Assembly (NCBI GenBank): GCA_013298625.1 | Contig: JAAFIF010000084.1 | Location: 1 to 44,931, forward strand | From: Myxococcales bacterium | GTDB lineage: Bacteria; Myxococcota_A; Polyangia; Polyangiales; Ga0077539 | Length of the DNA: 44,931 bases | Direction: 5' to 3' | In this document: positions 1-7,382 of the stretch, one piece after another | Layout of the letters: every line of letters begins with the position of its first letter | Position numbering within the stretch: position 1 is the first letter of the stretch | Program-made: the position numbers and the translations under genes | Notes under the pieces: generated by a model | Database searches by the model: none | Told to the model about the DNA's origin: nothing | What the model saw: only the letters and a program-made list of their open reading frames with translations

Positions 1-1
1 C

Positions 2-1453
2 GAAGAGCCCCGCGCGCTCGACCTCGCGCAGCGACTCGCATCGCGCGTCGGCGCTCGCTTCGCCTACTGGTCCATGCACCGCGGGCTCGAGGGCATCGAC
101 CCTGCGGCGCGCGACGCCATCGCCGCGCTCGACGCGATCGCGCGGCACAACGGGCCGGTGATCGCCGTGATGCTCGACCTGCACGAGGCGCTGAAGACCC
201 ACGCTGTCGCTCGGCGCCTGCGTGATCTGGTCGGGTGGTTCGCGGCCAACGATCGCTGCCTGCTGCTCGTCAGCGCGCAAGCCGGGTTGCCGCGGGGGCT
301 CAGCGAAGAGTCCGCGCGCGTGGACATCGGTCCGCCGGACGAGCGCGAGCTCGGGGCGCACTTCGATCAGATCGCGGCGGACACTGTTCCCGAGCGAAAA
401 CCCAGCGTGGATGGGCGGCATCGGCTCGTGCGCGCGGCGCTCGGGCTCACGACGGCGCACGCGCGAAGGGCGTTCGCCAGGGCGCTCTCGCGGGACCCGA
501 CCGCGGGCGAGGGCGCGCTCGCGGTCGTCGGTCACGAGAAGCGACGGCTGTTCTCGCAGGACCTCGGGCTGGACTTCATCGAGTCGCCAGAGTCCCTCGA
601 CGCGCTCGGCGGACTCGAGTCCTTCAAGCAATGGCTGATCGAGCGGCAGTCCGCGCTCGGTCCGCAAGCGACGAGCTTCGGGCTCTCTGCGCCGCGCGGG
701 GTGCTCTTGCTCGGCGTTCAGGGCTGCGGAAAGAGCCTAGCCGCCAAGTGCGCCGCGAGCTTTCTGGGGCTGCCGCTCGTGCGCTTGGATCTTCCTAGGG
801 TGATGGGCGCGAGCGCTGTCGGGCAGAGCGCTGAAGAGAGCCTGCGGCGCGCGCTCGACGCGACGGAGCAGAGCGCGCCCGTCGCCCTATGGGTGGACGA
901 GATCGAGAAGGCCTTCGCGGGCTCTGGCGCGAAGGGGACCGACTCGCGCGCGGCGCGGCTGTTGGGGGCGTTTTCGACGTGGCTGCAAGAGCGCACGCGG
1001 CCCGTCTTCGTGGTGGCGACGGCCAACGACGTGAGCCAGCTGCCGCCCGAGCTCTTGCGCCGCGGTCGCTTCGACGAGCTGTTCTTCGTGGATCTTCCCG
1101 ACCTCGAAGCGCGCGAGGGCATCCTGACGTTGCACCTGCGTCGACGAGGAAAATCCCTGCCCAAAGACGCCCTGTACGCCGTCGCCGAGCAGTGCCTGCA
1201 CTTCTCAGGCGCCGAGCTCGAGCAGGTGGTGCTCTCGGGCGTGCAGCGGGCGTTTACGCTCGGGCGCGAGGTCAACGAGGGCGACCTTCGGCGCGCGGCG
1301 CGCGAGCTCGTCCCGCTGTATCGAACGTACGAAGAGCAGATCAAGCAGCTGCGCGAGTGGTCCCGCGGCCGGGCGCGGCTCGCCGGTCGCGAAGGAACGC
1401 TGCTCGATCTCTTTCGCCGCGCGCCGACGGCGGAGCCCGAGGTCAAGCCATGA
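2..1453 (+). CDS. Ycf46-like AAA family ATPase (5' partial)
   Basis: The reading frame is open to the left edge, so the true start lies outside the window; 483 residues are visible and the first ATG at 74 is probably internal. The C-terminal half is a complete AAA module: Walker A GVQGCGKS at nt 713-736, Walker B LWVDEIEK near nt 887-910, sensor VVATAN near 1013 and the arginine-finger stretch RRGRFDELFFVDLP near 1060-1101. This motif set and the weak N-terminal ATPase-like half match the Ycf46 family seen in plastids and bacteria, whose role is poorly defined; unfolding or remodelling of a protein partner is the likely activity. The stop overlaps the next start as ATGA, so it is translationally coupled to the regulator behind it. 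Family call is good; cellular role unknown. Confidence 0.85.
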   Translation, partial: EEPRALDLAQRLASRVGARFAYWSMHRGLEGIDPAARDAIAALDAIARHNGPVIAVMLDLHEALKTHAVARRLRDLVGWFAANDRCLLLVSAQAGLPRGLSEESARVDIGPPDERELGAHFDQIAADTVPERKPSVDGRHRLVRAALGLTTAHARRAFARALSRDPTAGEGALAVVGHEKRRLFSQDLGLDFIESPESLDALGGLESFKQWLIERQSALGPQATSFGLSAPRGVLLLGVQGCGKSLAAKCAASFLGLPLVRLDLPRVMGASAVGQSAEESLRRALDATEQSAPVALWVDEIEKAFAGSGAKGTDSRAARLLGAFSTWLQERTRPVFVVATANDVSQLPPELLRRGRFDELFFVDLPDLEAREGILTLHLRRRGKSLPKDALYAVAEQCLHFSGAELEQVVLSGVQRAFTLGREVNEGDLRRAARELVPLYRTYEEQIKQLREWSRGRARLAGREGTLLDLFRRAPTAEPEVKP

Positions 1454-3009
1454 GCGTCGATGACGAGCTGCGCGCGCTGCGCGCGGAGAGGGACCTGTAC
1501 GCGAGGCTCTTGGAGCTGAGCGGGCACTCGCGCGCGGAGTCGTTTCTCGACGAGGCGCTCGCGCTCGTGGCCGAGACGTGCGGCGCGCGCAGCGGGTACC
1601 TCGCGCTCGGCGCGGGGGCGGACGGCGCGCCGTCGATCGCGATGTCCCGTGGATTTTCTCTGGACGAAGTGAGCACGATCCGCGCGCGGCTCTCGCACGG
1701 GATCATCGCCGAAGCCCTGCGCACGGGCCGCACGATCGCGACGGCGAGCGCGATGGAGGACCCTCGCTTCTCGGGCAACGCCTCGGTGCGCGCGGCGAAG
1801 ATCGACGCGGTGTTGTGCGCGCCGATCGGCGGCGACGCGCGCGTGGGGGTGCTGTATCTGCAAGGCCGCGATCGGCCTGGGCCCTTCACCGAGCGCGACC
1901 GCGCGATGGCCGAGCTGTTCGCGCGGCACGTCGCGAGCACGGCGCAGCGGCTGCTCGACGCGCAGCAGAGCGCGCAGCGCGAGGACCACACGGCGGCGCT
2001 GCGGGGGCGGATGAAGCTCGACGCGCTCGCGGGCGGCTCTCGCGCGATGGGCGAGCTCTTTCAGCGCATGAGCGTCGCGGCGATGGTGGACGTCACGGTG
2101 CTCATCACGGGCGAGAGCGGGACGGGCAAGACGGAGGTCGCGCGGGCGTTGCACGCGAGCTCTGCGCGGGCGGCGCGGCCGTTTGTCGAGCTCAATTGCG
2201 CGGCGATCCCCGAGGCGCTCTTCGAGGCCGAGCTGTTCGGCGCAGAGAAGGGCGCGCACTCGACGGCGACGCGACGGATGATTGGCAAGGTGGACGCCGC
2301 GCAGGGGGGGACGCTGTTTCTCGACGAGGTCGCGGAGCTTCCGTTGACGGTGCAGGCGAAGCTCTTGCAGTTCTTGCAGTCGAGGACGTTCTACCGCTTG
2401 GGGTCGCCCGAGGCGCAGAGCGCGGACGTTCGGCTCGTGGCGGCGACCAACGCAGACCTCGGCGAGATGGTGCGTTCGAAGCGGTTTCGCGAGGATTTGT
2501 TCTATCGGTTGGAGGTCTTCACGGTGAGGGTTCCGTCGCTGCGCGAGCGGCCCGAGGACGTGCCGGCGCTGTGCGACTTCGTGCTGCGGGGGCTGGCTCA
2601 CTCGATGGGTCGACCGCTCGAGCTCACGTGGGCGGCGCGCTCGGCGCTGGCGCGCTCGGAGTGGCCGGGCAACGTGCGGCAGCTCTCGTCGACGTTGCAG
2701 CGCGCGGCGGCGTTTGCCGTGGGTGACGGCTCGGACGCGATCGACGTGAAGCACTTGTTCGTCGATCGCGCGCAGCCTGCGATCGAGAAGAGCGCGCCGA
2801 CGGAGCAGGGCCCCGCCCGCGTGTCCGTGGATCCGTTGGAGAGCGAGCCGTGGGAGGAGGCGACGCGACGCTTTCAGCGCGAGCTGCTCGCGCGCACGCT
2901 CGACGCCACGCGCTGGAACATCACTGAAACCGCCCGTCGCCTCGGCCTCGCGCGCTCGCACTTGTACGAGCTGCTGCGCGGCCACGGGCTCTCGCGGGCG
3001 CGGTCGTGA
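1450..3009 (+). CDS. GAF-AAA+-Fis regulator, NtrC-like, with degenerate GAFTGA loop
   Basis: 519 residues. The start is the ATG overlapping the stop of the upstream ATPase. An N-terminal GAF-type sensor (about residues 20-165) is followed by a bacterial enhancer-binding AAA+ domain with Walker A GESGTGKT at 221-228, Walker B GGTLFLDEV, and the R-finger stretch FREDLFYRLEVF. A C-terminal Fis-type helix-turn-helix (WNITETARRLGLARSHLYEL) ends the protein. The loop that contacts sigma-54 should read GAFTGA but reads GAHSTA at residues 268-273, with the preceding ELFGAEK normal. Family knowledge says proteins lacking GAFTGA often cannot remodel sigma-54 holoenzyme, so it may act by DNA binding alone or through sigma-70. 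It is coupled to the kinase gene by a GTGA overlap, which suggests a shared signalling pathway. Confidence 0.9.
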   Translation: MSVDDELRALRAERDLYARLLELSGHSRAESFLDEALALVAETCGARSGYLALGAGADGAPSIAMSRGFSLDEVSTIRARLSHGIIAEALRTGRTIATASAMEDPRFSGNASVRAAKIDAVLCAPIGGDARVGVLYLQGRDRPGPFTERDRAMAELFARHVASTAQRLLDAQQSAQREDHTAALRGRMKLDALAGGSRAMGELFQRMSVAAMVDVTVLITGESGTGKTEVARALHASSARAARPFVELNCAAIPEALFEAELFGAEKGAHSTATRRMIGKVDAAQGGTLFLDEVAELPLTVQAKLLQFLQSRTFYRLGSPEAQSADVRLVAATNADLGEMVRSKRFREDLFYRLEVFTVRVPSLRERPEDVPALCDFVLRGLAHSMGRPLELTWAARSALARSEWPGNVRQLSSTLQRAAAFAVGDGSDAIDVKHLFVDRAQPAIEKSAPTEQGPARVSVDPLESEPWEEATRRFQRELLARTLDATRWNITETARRLGLARSHLYELLRGHGLSRARS

Positions 3010-5300
3010 CCGAGGCGCTCGTGCAGGGCGCGCGGGTGGGGGCGTACACCGTCGGCGCGCGCATCGGGGCTGGCGCGAGCGCGGTGGTCTTCGACGGGAC
3101 CGACGCGCGGGGACAGCCCGTGGCGCTGAAGGTGCTGCGCGAGGACAACGCGATGGACGCCGAGGCGATCGCGCGCATGCAGCGCGAGGCCGAGGTGCTT
3201 CGCGCGGTGCGGCACAGCGCGATCGTAGCCGTGCTCGACGCAGGGACGCTCGACGATGGCCGACCGTGGCTCGCGCTCGAGCGAGCGCAGGGCGAGACGT
3301 TGCGCGCGCAGATCGAGGGCGGGCGGCAGCCTCGCGAGCCTGCGGCGCTGTGGGCGCTGCTTCGACCGGTGTGCGAGGGCCTCGCGGAGGTGCATCGACG
3401 GGGCGTGATTCACCGCGACGTGAAGCCCGAGAACATCGTGGTGAGCGCGTCGCGGGCGCAGCTCGTGGACTTCGGGCTGGCGCGCGCGGCAGACCCGTCG
3501 CAAACGACGCTCACGGGCCCCGGCGTCGCGCTGGGAACCCCGCCGTACATGGCCCCCGAGCTCTGGTGGAACGCCGACGTCACCGCCTCGGTCGACCAGT
3601 ACGCGATGGGCTGCGTGCTGTACGAGTCGCTGAACGGGCGCGCGCCGTTGAGCGCGGATTCGCTCGGCGCGTGGATGGAAGCGCACATGCATGGGGCGGT
3701 CGCGTTGGTCTCGCGCGACGACCTCGGCGTGGACCGTCGCGCGGCGCTCGATCGCTTCTTCGCGAGGGCGTTGGCGAAGGAGCGGGGCGATCGCTTCGGC
3801 TCGATGGACGAGCTCGTGCGCGAGGGAGACCTCGCGTTTGGCAGCGAATCCAGGGCGAAGTTGAATTCGTGGGCGTGGGTCTTTCCGCTGTTCGCGCTGC
3901 CTGCGACGGCGCTGATCGGGCACGGCGATACGCGCTCTGCGCGGGAGCTCTTTCGGCTCGCGGGCCACGGCGTGATCGCGGTGGTGTTGGCGGGGCTCGC
4001 GGCGATCGCGCTGGCGTGGCGCGGTCGATCGACGATGGGCCCAGCGGTGGCCGCGGCGGCGCTCGGGACAGTGGGCGCTGCGACGGGGTGGACCGTGGTG
4101 CTCGCGGCGGTCGAGCGCGCCGCGCCCGAGGGCCGATTCGCGATTCTTCATCAGGGATTGTACGAAGCCGAGGTCAACCGCGCGGTTGGCTTCTGGGTGA
4201 CGTGGGGCGCTCTGTGCGCGGCGCTCGCGCTCGAGCCGCGGGGGACGATGAGCGTGCTGGCGCGGGTGTCGCTGATGGTGGCGAGCGTCGCGAGTCTGTT
4301 GATGCTCGCGGTGGGGGCGAGCGCTGCAGCGCAGTGCGTTGTGATGACGGCGGCGGTGCTCGCGCTGCTCGGCTCTCGGCTCGATGTGTCGCGGGACGAC
4401 GCGTCGCGACGCGGGGTGGCGGCCATCAGCGCGACGCTCGCTGCGACGGCGACGGCCCTCGTTCGACACGGCGCCGCCGAGGCCCTCGTATGGAACTCTT
4501 CGCTCGACCGCGCCACCCGCGTCGATCGCCTCACCGCGCTGGCTCGCGAAGCCTCGGTGCTGCGCTTCGCCGCCGTGCTCTCTGCGCTGCTCGTGGCGCT
4601 GCTCGCGTTCTCGGCCTGGCGCGCGACGCGGTGGCGCGAGGACGCGCGCAAGGGGCTGCGCTCGATCGCGTCGGTGCTGCTCGCGTTGGCGCTCGTGCTG
4701 GCGCTGGACGGCTGGCAGCGGCAGCGGGTGAGCGCGGCGCGGGCGAGCGCGAGGGCGGCGATCGCCCCGCAGTTTGCGATCTTTTCGCGGCTCGACGTCG
4801 TGGTGATGCCTGGGCTCGCCGAGCCGCACGTGGCTCCGTCGGTGCAGCTCGCGAGCGACGTGGTGGCGATCGACGGCGTGTCCGTGGTGCGCAGCGCCGC
4901 GCTCGGGTCTGCGTCGGTGCGCGCGACGTTGGCGCAGGACCTCTCGCATCGATTGGCGCGCGAGCGAACGGCGGAGCACGAGCGGGGCCCGCGGTGGACG
5001 TTGGCGGTCGACCGTCGCGCGACGTGGGCGCGCGTGCGCGCGGTGTTGAGCGTGGCCGACGAAGTGGGGGCGGGGCCGTGCGAGCTGCTGTTCGGCCGCA
5101 GCGCCAACCCGCGGTGGAGCGTGTGGGCGCCGCCCGAGAGCGCGCTGGCCGTTCCGGGAGACTACGGGGCGATCGAAGTGCGGGTCGGCGCGGTCGGAGA
5201 CGGGGCGTTGGTGTTCGACGACGGCGCGACGTTCGAGACCGTGGCCCGCGCGCTGCGGGCGCGGTGGCGCGCGACGGGCGCGGCGGTGGTGGTGCGCTGA
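3006..5300 (+). CDS. Membrane Ser/Thr protein kinase with C-terminal ExbD/TolR-like domain
   Basis: 764 residues from a GTG that overlaps the regulator's stop. The N-terminal kinase domain (about 8-270) has a glycine loop GAGASAVVF, catalytic Lys42 in VALKVL, HRDVKPEN with Asp138, DFG at 155-157 and APE, so it should be active. About eight hydrophobic segments follow (roughly 285-580). The last about 160 residues are soluble and resemble the periplasmic ExbD/TolR fold: a short beta segment (VAIDGVSVV), a helix, then LAVDRRATWARVRAVLSVAD, where ExbD proteins have a strand followed by a helix that places Val/Leu before an Asp. A second similar segment ends the protein. The small gene behind it is ExbB/MotA-like, which supports the reading. 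The ExbD assignment is by eye and moderate; the kinase call is firm. Confidence 0.85.
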   Translation: MTEALVQGARVGAYTVGARIGAGASAVVFDGTDARGQPVALKVLREDNAMDAEAIARMQREAEVLRAVRHSAIVAVLDAGTLDDGRPWLALERAQGETLRAQIEGGRQPREPAALWALLRPVCEGLAEVHRRGVIHRDVKPENIVVSASRAQLVDFGLARAADPSQTTLTGPGVALGTPPYMAPELWWNADVTASVDQYAMGCVLYESLNGRAPLSADSLGAWMEAHMHGAVALVSRDDLGVDRRAALDRFFARALAKERGDRFGSMDELVREGDLAFGSESRAKLNSWAWVFPLFALPATALIGHGDTRSARELFRLAGHGVIAVVLAGLAAIALAWRGRSTMGPAVAAAALGTVGAATGWTVVLAAVERAAPEGRFAILHQGLYEAEVNRAVGFWVTWGALCAALALEPRGTMSVLARVSLMVASVASLLMLAVGASAAAQCVVMTAAVLALLGSRLDVSRDDASRRGVAAISATLAATATALVRHGAAEALVWNSSLDRATRVDRLTALAREASVLRFAAVLSALLVALLAFSAWRATRWREDARKGLRSIASVLLALALVLALDGWQRQRVSAARASARAAIAPQFAIFSRLDVVVMPGLAEPHVAPSVQLASDVVAIDGVSVVRSAALGSASVRATLAQDLSHRLARERTAEHERGPRWTLAVDRRATWARVRAVLSVADEVGAGPCELLFGRSANPRWSVWAPPESALAVPGDYGAIEVRVGAVGDGALVFDDGATFETVARALRARWRATGAAVVVR

Positions 5301-5307
5301 CCGAAGC

Positions 5308-5379
5308 GTCCGGTGGGCGGGACAGCGTCCGGTCGAGCGGACACCCATCGGTCGATCGGGACCGTCCGGCGCAGCGAAC
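5308..5379 (+). promoter_or_regulatory. Array of about four 19-nt imperfect palindromes (candidate upstream activator sites)
   Basis: Immediately after the kinase stop there are tandem 16-nt sites of the form GTCCG-N6-CGGAC. The site at 5327-5342 has perfect arms. Those at 5308-5323 and 5364-5379 each have one arm mismatch, and a weaker one lies at 5347-5362. Start-to-start spacing is 19, 20 and 17 nt, close to two helical turns. The array ends about 75 nt before the -24 element of a sigma-54-like promoter, the usual place for enhancer-binding protein sites. Confidence 0.5.
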
Positions 5380-5408
5380 ACTGCTTGTCGATCGTGGCGC
5401 CGGGGCGT

Positions 5409-5436
5409 CGTTGCGCCTGAAAATTCACAGGCAACG
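5409..5436 (+). terminator. Imperfect hairpin between kinase gene and ExbB-like gene
   Basis: CGTT (5409-5412) and GCCTG (5415-5419) can pair with CAGGC (5428-5432) and AACG (5433-5436), with a 2-nt bulge and an 8-nt A/T-rich loop. There is no following T-run, so it could be a weak terminator or part of the promoter region rather than a classical intrinsic terminator. Confidence 0.3.
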
Positions 5437-5451
5437 CCACGCTCTCGATCG

Positions 5452-5468
5452 CTGGCACGCCCATCGCA
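5452..5468 (+). promoter_or_regulatory. Candidate sigma-54 (-24/-12) promoter
   Basis: CTGGCACG at 5452-5459 and TCGCA at 5464-5468 match the -24/-12 consensus (YTGGCACG, N4, TTGCW). The GG and GC doublets are at correct spacing; the -12 box has one mismatch (TCGC for TTGC). Transcription would start near 5479 and give a leader of about 44 nt before the ATG at 5523. Confidence 0.5.
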
Positions 5469-5522
5469 GAGAGTCATCCTGTGCGGCGAGACGGCGCCGC
5501 GCAGAACGAAAGGACCGAGACC

Positions 5523-5849
5523 ATGCTGAACTACGTGCGCGAAGGCGGATACTCGATGCTCTTGATCATCCTCGTGGCGATCGTCACGGCGGTGGTGGCC
5601 GCGGTGCGGCCGACGGGGCGGCAGCGCGAGGTGCTCTTCGCCGGCGCGATCGCAGCGCTCGCTGCGGGAATGCTCGGGCTTGCTTCTGGGTTGCAGGCTG
5701 TGGCGGCGGCGGTTCCGCGCTTCGCCAACCCGATCGAGGCTCTCTGCGTGGGCCTGCGCGAGCTCAGCTACAACGGCGTGTTCTCGGCGATGGTCGCGGC
5801 GGCGCTGGCGCTGGCGGCGCTGGTCGTCAAGCAGCCCGAGGCGAAGTAG
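5523..5849 (+). CDS. Small ExbB/TolQ/MotA-like membrane protein
   Basis: 108 residues. The ATG at 5523 is preceded by AAGGA about 9 nt upstream. Three hydrophobic stretches are visible: about 10-28, 40-58 and 85-102. The opening (YVREGGYSMLLIILVAIV) is like the first helix of small myxobacterial proteins annotated in the MotA/TolQ/ExbB family. At this length it lacks the full cytoplasmic loop of a classical ExbB. It follows a kinase that seems to carry an ExbD-like domain, so the two may form a proton-channel-type or force-transmitting pair at the inner membrane. That pairing is inference. Confidence 0.6.
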   Translation: MLNYVREGGYSMLLIILVAIVTAVVAAVRPTGRQREVLFAGAIAALAAGMLGLASGLQAVAAAVPRFANPIEALCVGLRELSYNGVFSAMVAAALALAALVVKQPEAK

Positions 5850-5958
5850 CGCTCGCGTCGGCCGTTGAAATACCCAGAAAATTCAGCGGCAGAATCGACC
5901 GGCATCCGCTGCGCGACCCATGACATCACCCCCAGCGAGACGGTATAGGCTTCGGACG

Positions 5959-6513
5959 ATGCAGCGATCAGTGGTGCTCGGAGTGATGGCGCTCGCCGCG
6001 ACGATGGCGGGCTGCACGAACAAGAAGGACAAGCCTGCGATCGACGCGCTCGAAGGGCTGCGCGGCGCGATCACGAGCAACGGCGACACGACGCGGTTCG
6101 GCGACTCGAAGGTGCTCGCCGAGGCCGCGATCTTCTCGCGCTCCGAAGGGCTGTCGGCGGGGATGTTGGTGCTGAGCCAAGGCGCGCTCGACGTGATGCT
6201 CGGCGACATCGCGGCGCGCACCGAGCCGCGGACATACTGGGCGCGGGCGCGGGTGTACCTGCGACCGGGCACGTGCGCGAAGATCGAAGAGGTCCCGCTG
6301 CCGGCGGAGGCGCGCACGTCGCAGCCCGATTCGGGGTGGCAGGCGACGGTGCGCGCGAAGCACACGTCGGTGACGACGCGGCTCACCAACGCGTTCGCCG
6401 CGGATTTTCGCTGCGGAGACGGCCCGCGATTCACCGCGGTCTTCACGCGCGCCGAGCCGGTCGATGGCACGATTCGCGTGGCGAACATCACTGCGTCGCA
6501 GCGCGGGCGCTGA
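5959..6513 (+). CDS. Predicted lipoprotein, function unknown
   Basis: 184 residues from the ATG at 5959; an upstream in-frame start at 5920 would spoil the signal peptide. The N-terminus MQRSVVLGVMALAATMAGC is a lipoprotein signal with the likely lipidated Cys19, although Met at -3 is not ideal. The mature part has two cysteines (near TCAKIEE and FRCGDG) that could form a disulfide. It contains no domain I recognise. It lies on the same strand after the ExbB-like gene with a 109-nt gap and ends five bases before the convergent exonuclease gene. Confidence 0.75.
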   Translation: MQRSVVLGVMALAATMAGCTNKKDKPAIDALEGLRGAITSNGDTTRFGDSKVLAEAAIFSRSEGLSAGMLVLSQGALDVMLGDIAARTEPRTYWARARVYLRPGTCAKIEEVPLPAEARTSQPDSGWQATVRAKHTSVTTRLTNAFAADFRCGDGPRFTAVFTRAEPVDGTIRVANITASQRGR

Positions 6514-6518
6514 GCGCT

Positions 6519-7331
6519 TCAGTCCGAGGGCTCGACGCGCAGGATGCGGTCTGCGCGCAACAGGATGGGCGGGGCGTTGGCGCGACGGATGCGTGCGTGG
6601 GGCGAGTCCCAACGCTCGACCACGCCGCGGATGGTCCTCGGGGCCCGGCCTCCTTGCCGAACGACGAACCGCGCGGGCAGCTCTGCCTCGCGCAGCGCCT
6701 CGATCCTGCGGGCGATCGATTGCCGAACGCTCACTTCTCGGTCTTGCCCGACGCGCACCTCCCACAGGTCGCGCGCGCTCTCGGCGGCGAAGATGGGGCA
6801 GAGCGCCGAGAAGAGCGCGCGCGTCGCGAGCGCGTCGCCCGTCGCGCGGTGAAAGCGCTGCTTGGGCAGGCGCAGCTCGTCGCACAGCGCTTCGAGCGAG
6901 TACCGCCTGGCGTGCACGGCGCGGCGCGCGAGGGTCAGCGTGTCGATCGCGCGGGTCGGCGCGGCGCGGTGCGGGAGCCAGCGCTCGACGGCGCGCCGTA
7001 GAAATTCTAGGTCGAGATCGACGCCGTGCCCAACGAGGACGCAGCCCTCGATCGCGTCGAGAAAGCCCGCGAGCCCGACGGCGGGCGCGACTCCCTGCTC
7101 GCTCTCTTGCCGTGAAATGCCGTGCAACTCGGCGGCGCTTGCGCTGACCTCGCAGGTGGTGACCAGGACGTTTGCGTGCGCGACCGGCGCGTCACTGCCG
7201 CGCGAAATCACCGCGGCCAGCTCGATGATTTCGTCTCGATCGGGGTCGAGCCCGGTCATCTCGAGGTCGAACGCGGCGATCGCGGCGTGCTCGATCGGGC
7301 AGTCCCAATTCGCGAGCGGCGAGGGCTCCAA
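6519..7331 (-). CDS. DEDDh 3'-5' exonuclease (DnaQ/epsilon-like)
   Basis: 270 residues. The start is taken as TTG at 7331 because AAGGGAG lies 9 nt upstream; no ATG or GTG is available before the catalytic core. All three exonuclease motifs are present: ExoI AFDLEMTGLD with the D-x-E pair, ExoII VGHGVDLDLEFL, and ExoIIIe HRATGDALAT with His and Asp. The fold is that of the DNA polymerase III epsilon proofreading family. The 100-residue C-terminal extension after the nuclease core has no family I can name. It diverges from the helicase-associated-domain gene with only 51 nt between starts, which hints at a DNA-repair link. Confidence 0.85.
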   Translation of the reverse strand: MEPSPLANWDCPIEHAAIAAFDLEMTGLDPDRDEIIELAAVISRGSDAPVAHANVLVTTCEVSASAAELHGISRQESEQGVAPAVGLAGFLDAIEGCVLVGHGVDLDLEFLRRAVERWLPHRAAPTRAIDTLTLARRAVHARRYSLEALCDELRLPKQRFHRATGDALATRALFSALCPIFAAESARDLWEVRVGQDREVSVRQSIARRIEALREAELPARFVVRQGGRAPRTIRGVVERWDSPHARIRRANAPPILLRADRILRVEPSD

Positions 7332-7382
7332 GGCTGCGGGCTCCCTTGCGATGGGTGACTGAAAGCGAGTATCTGTAGAAGT

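Noticed and set aside
718..2985. 755-codon open frame on the minus strand
   Set aside because: It lies antisense to the ATPase and regulator genes, its product is Arg-rich and has no motifs; it is a by-product of high GC content.
2874..5477. 867-codon open frame on the minus strand
   Set aside because: Antisense to the kinase gene, with Arg/His-rich low-complexity product and no start signal.
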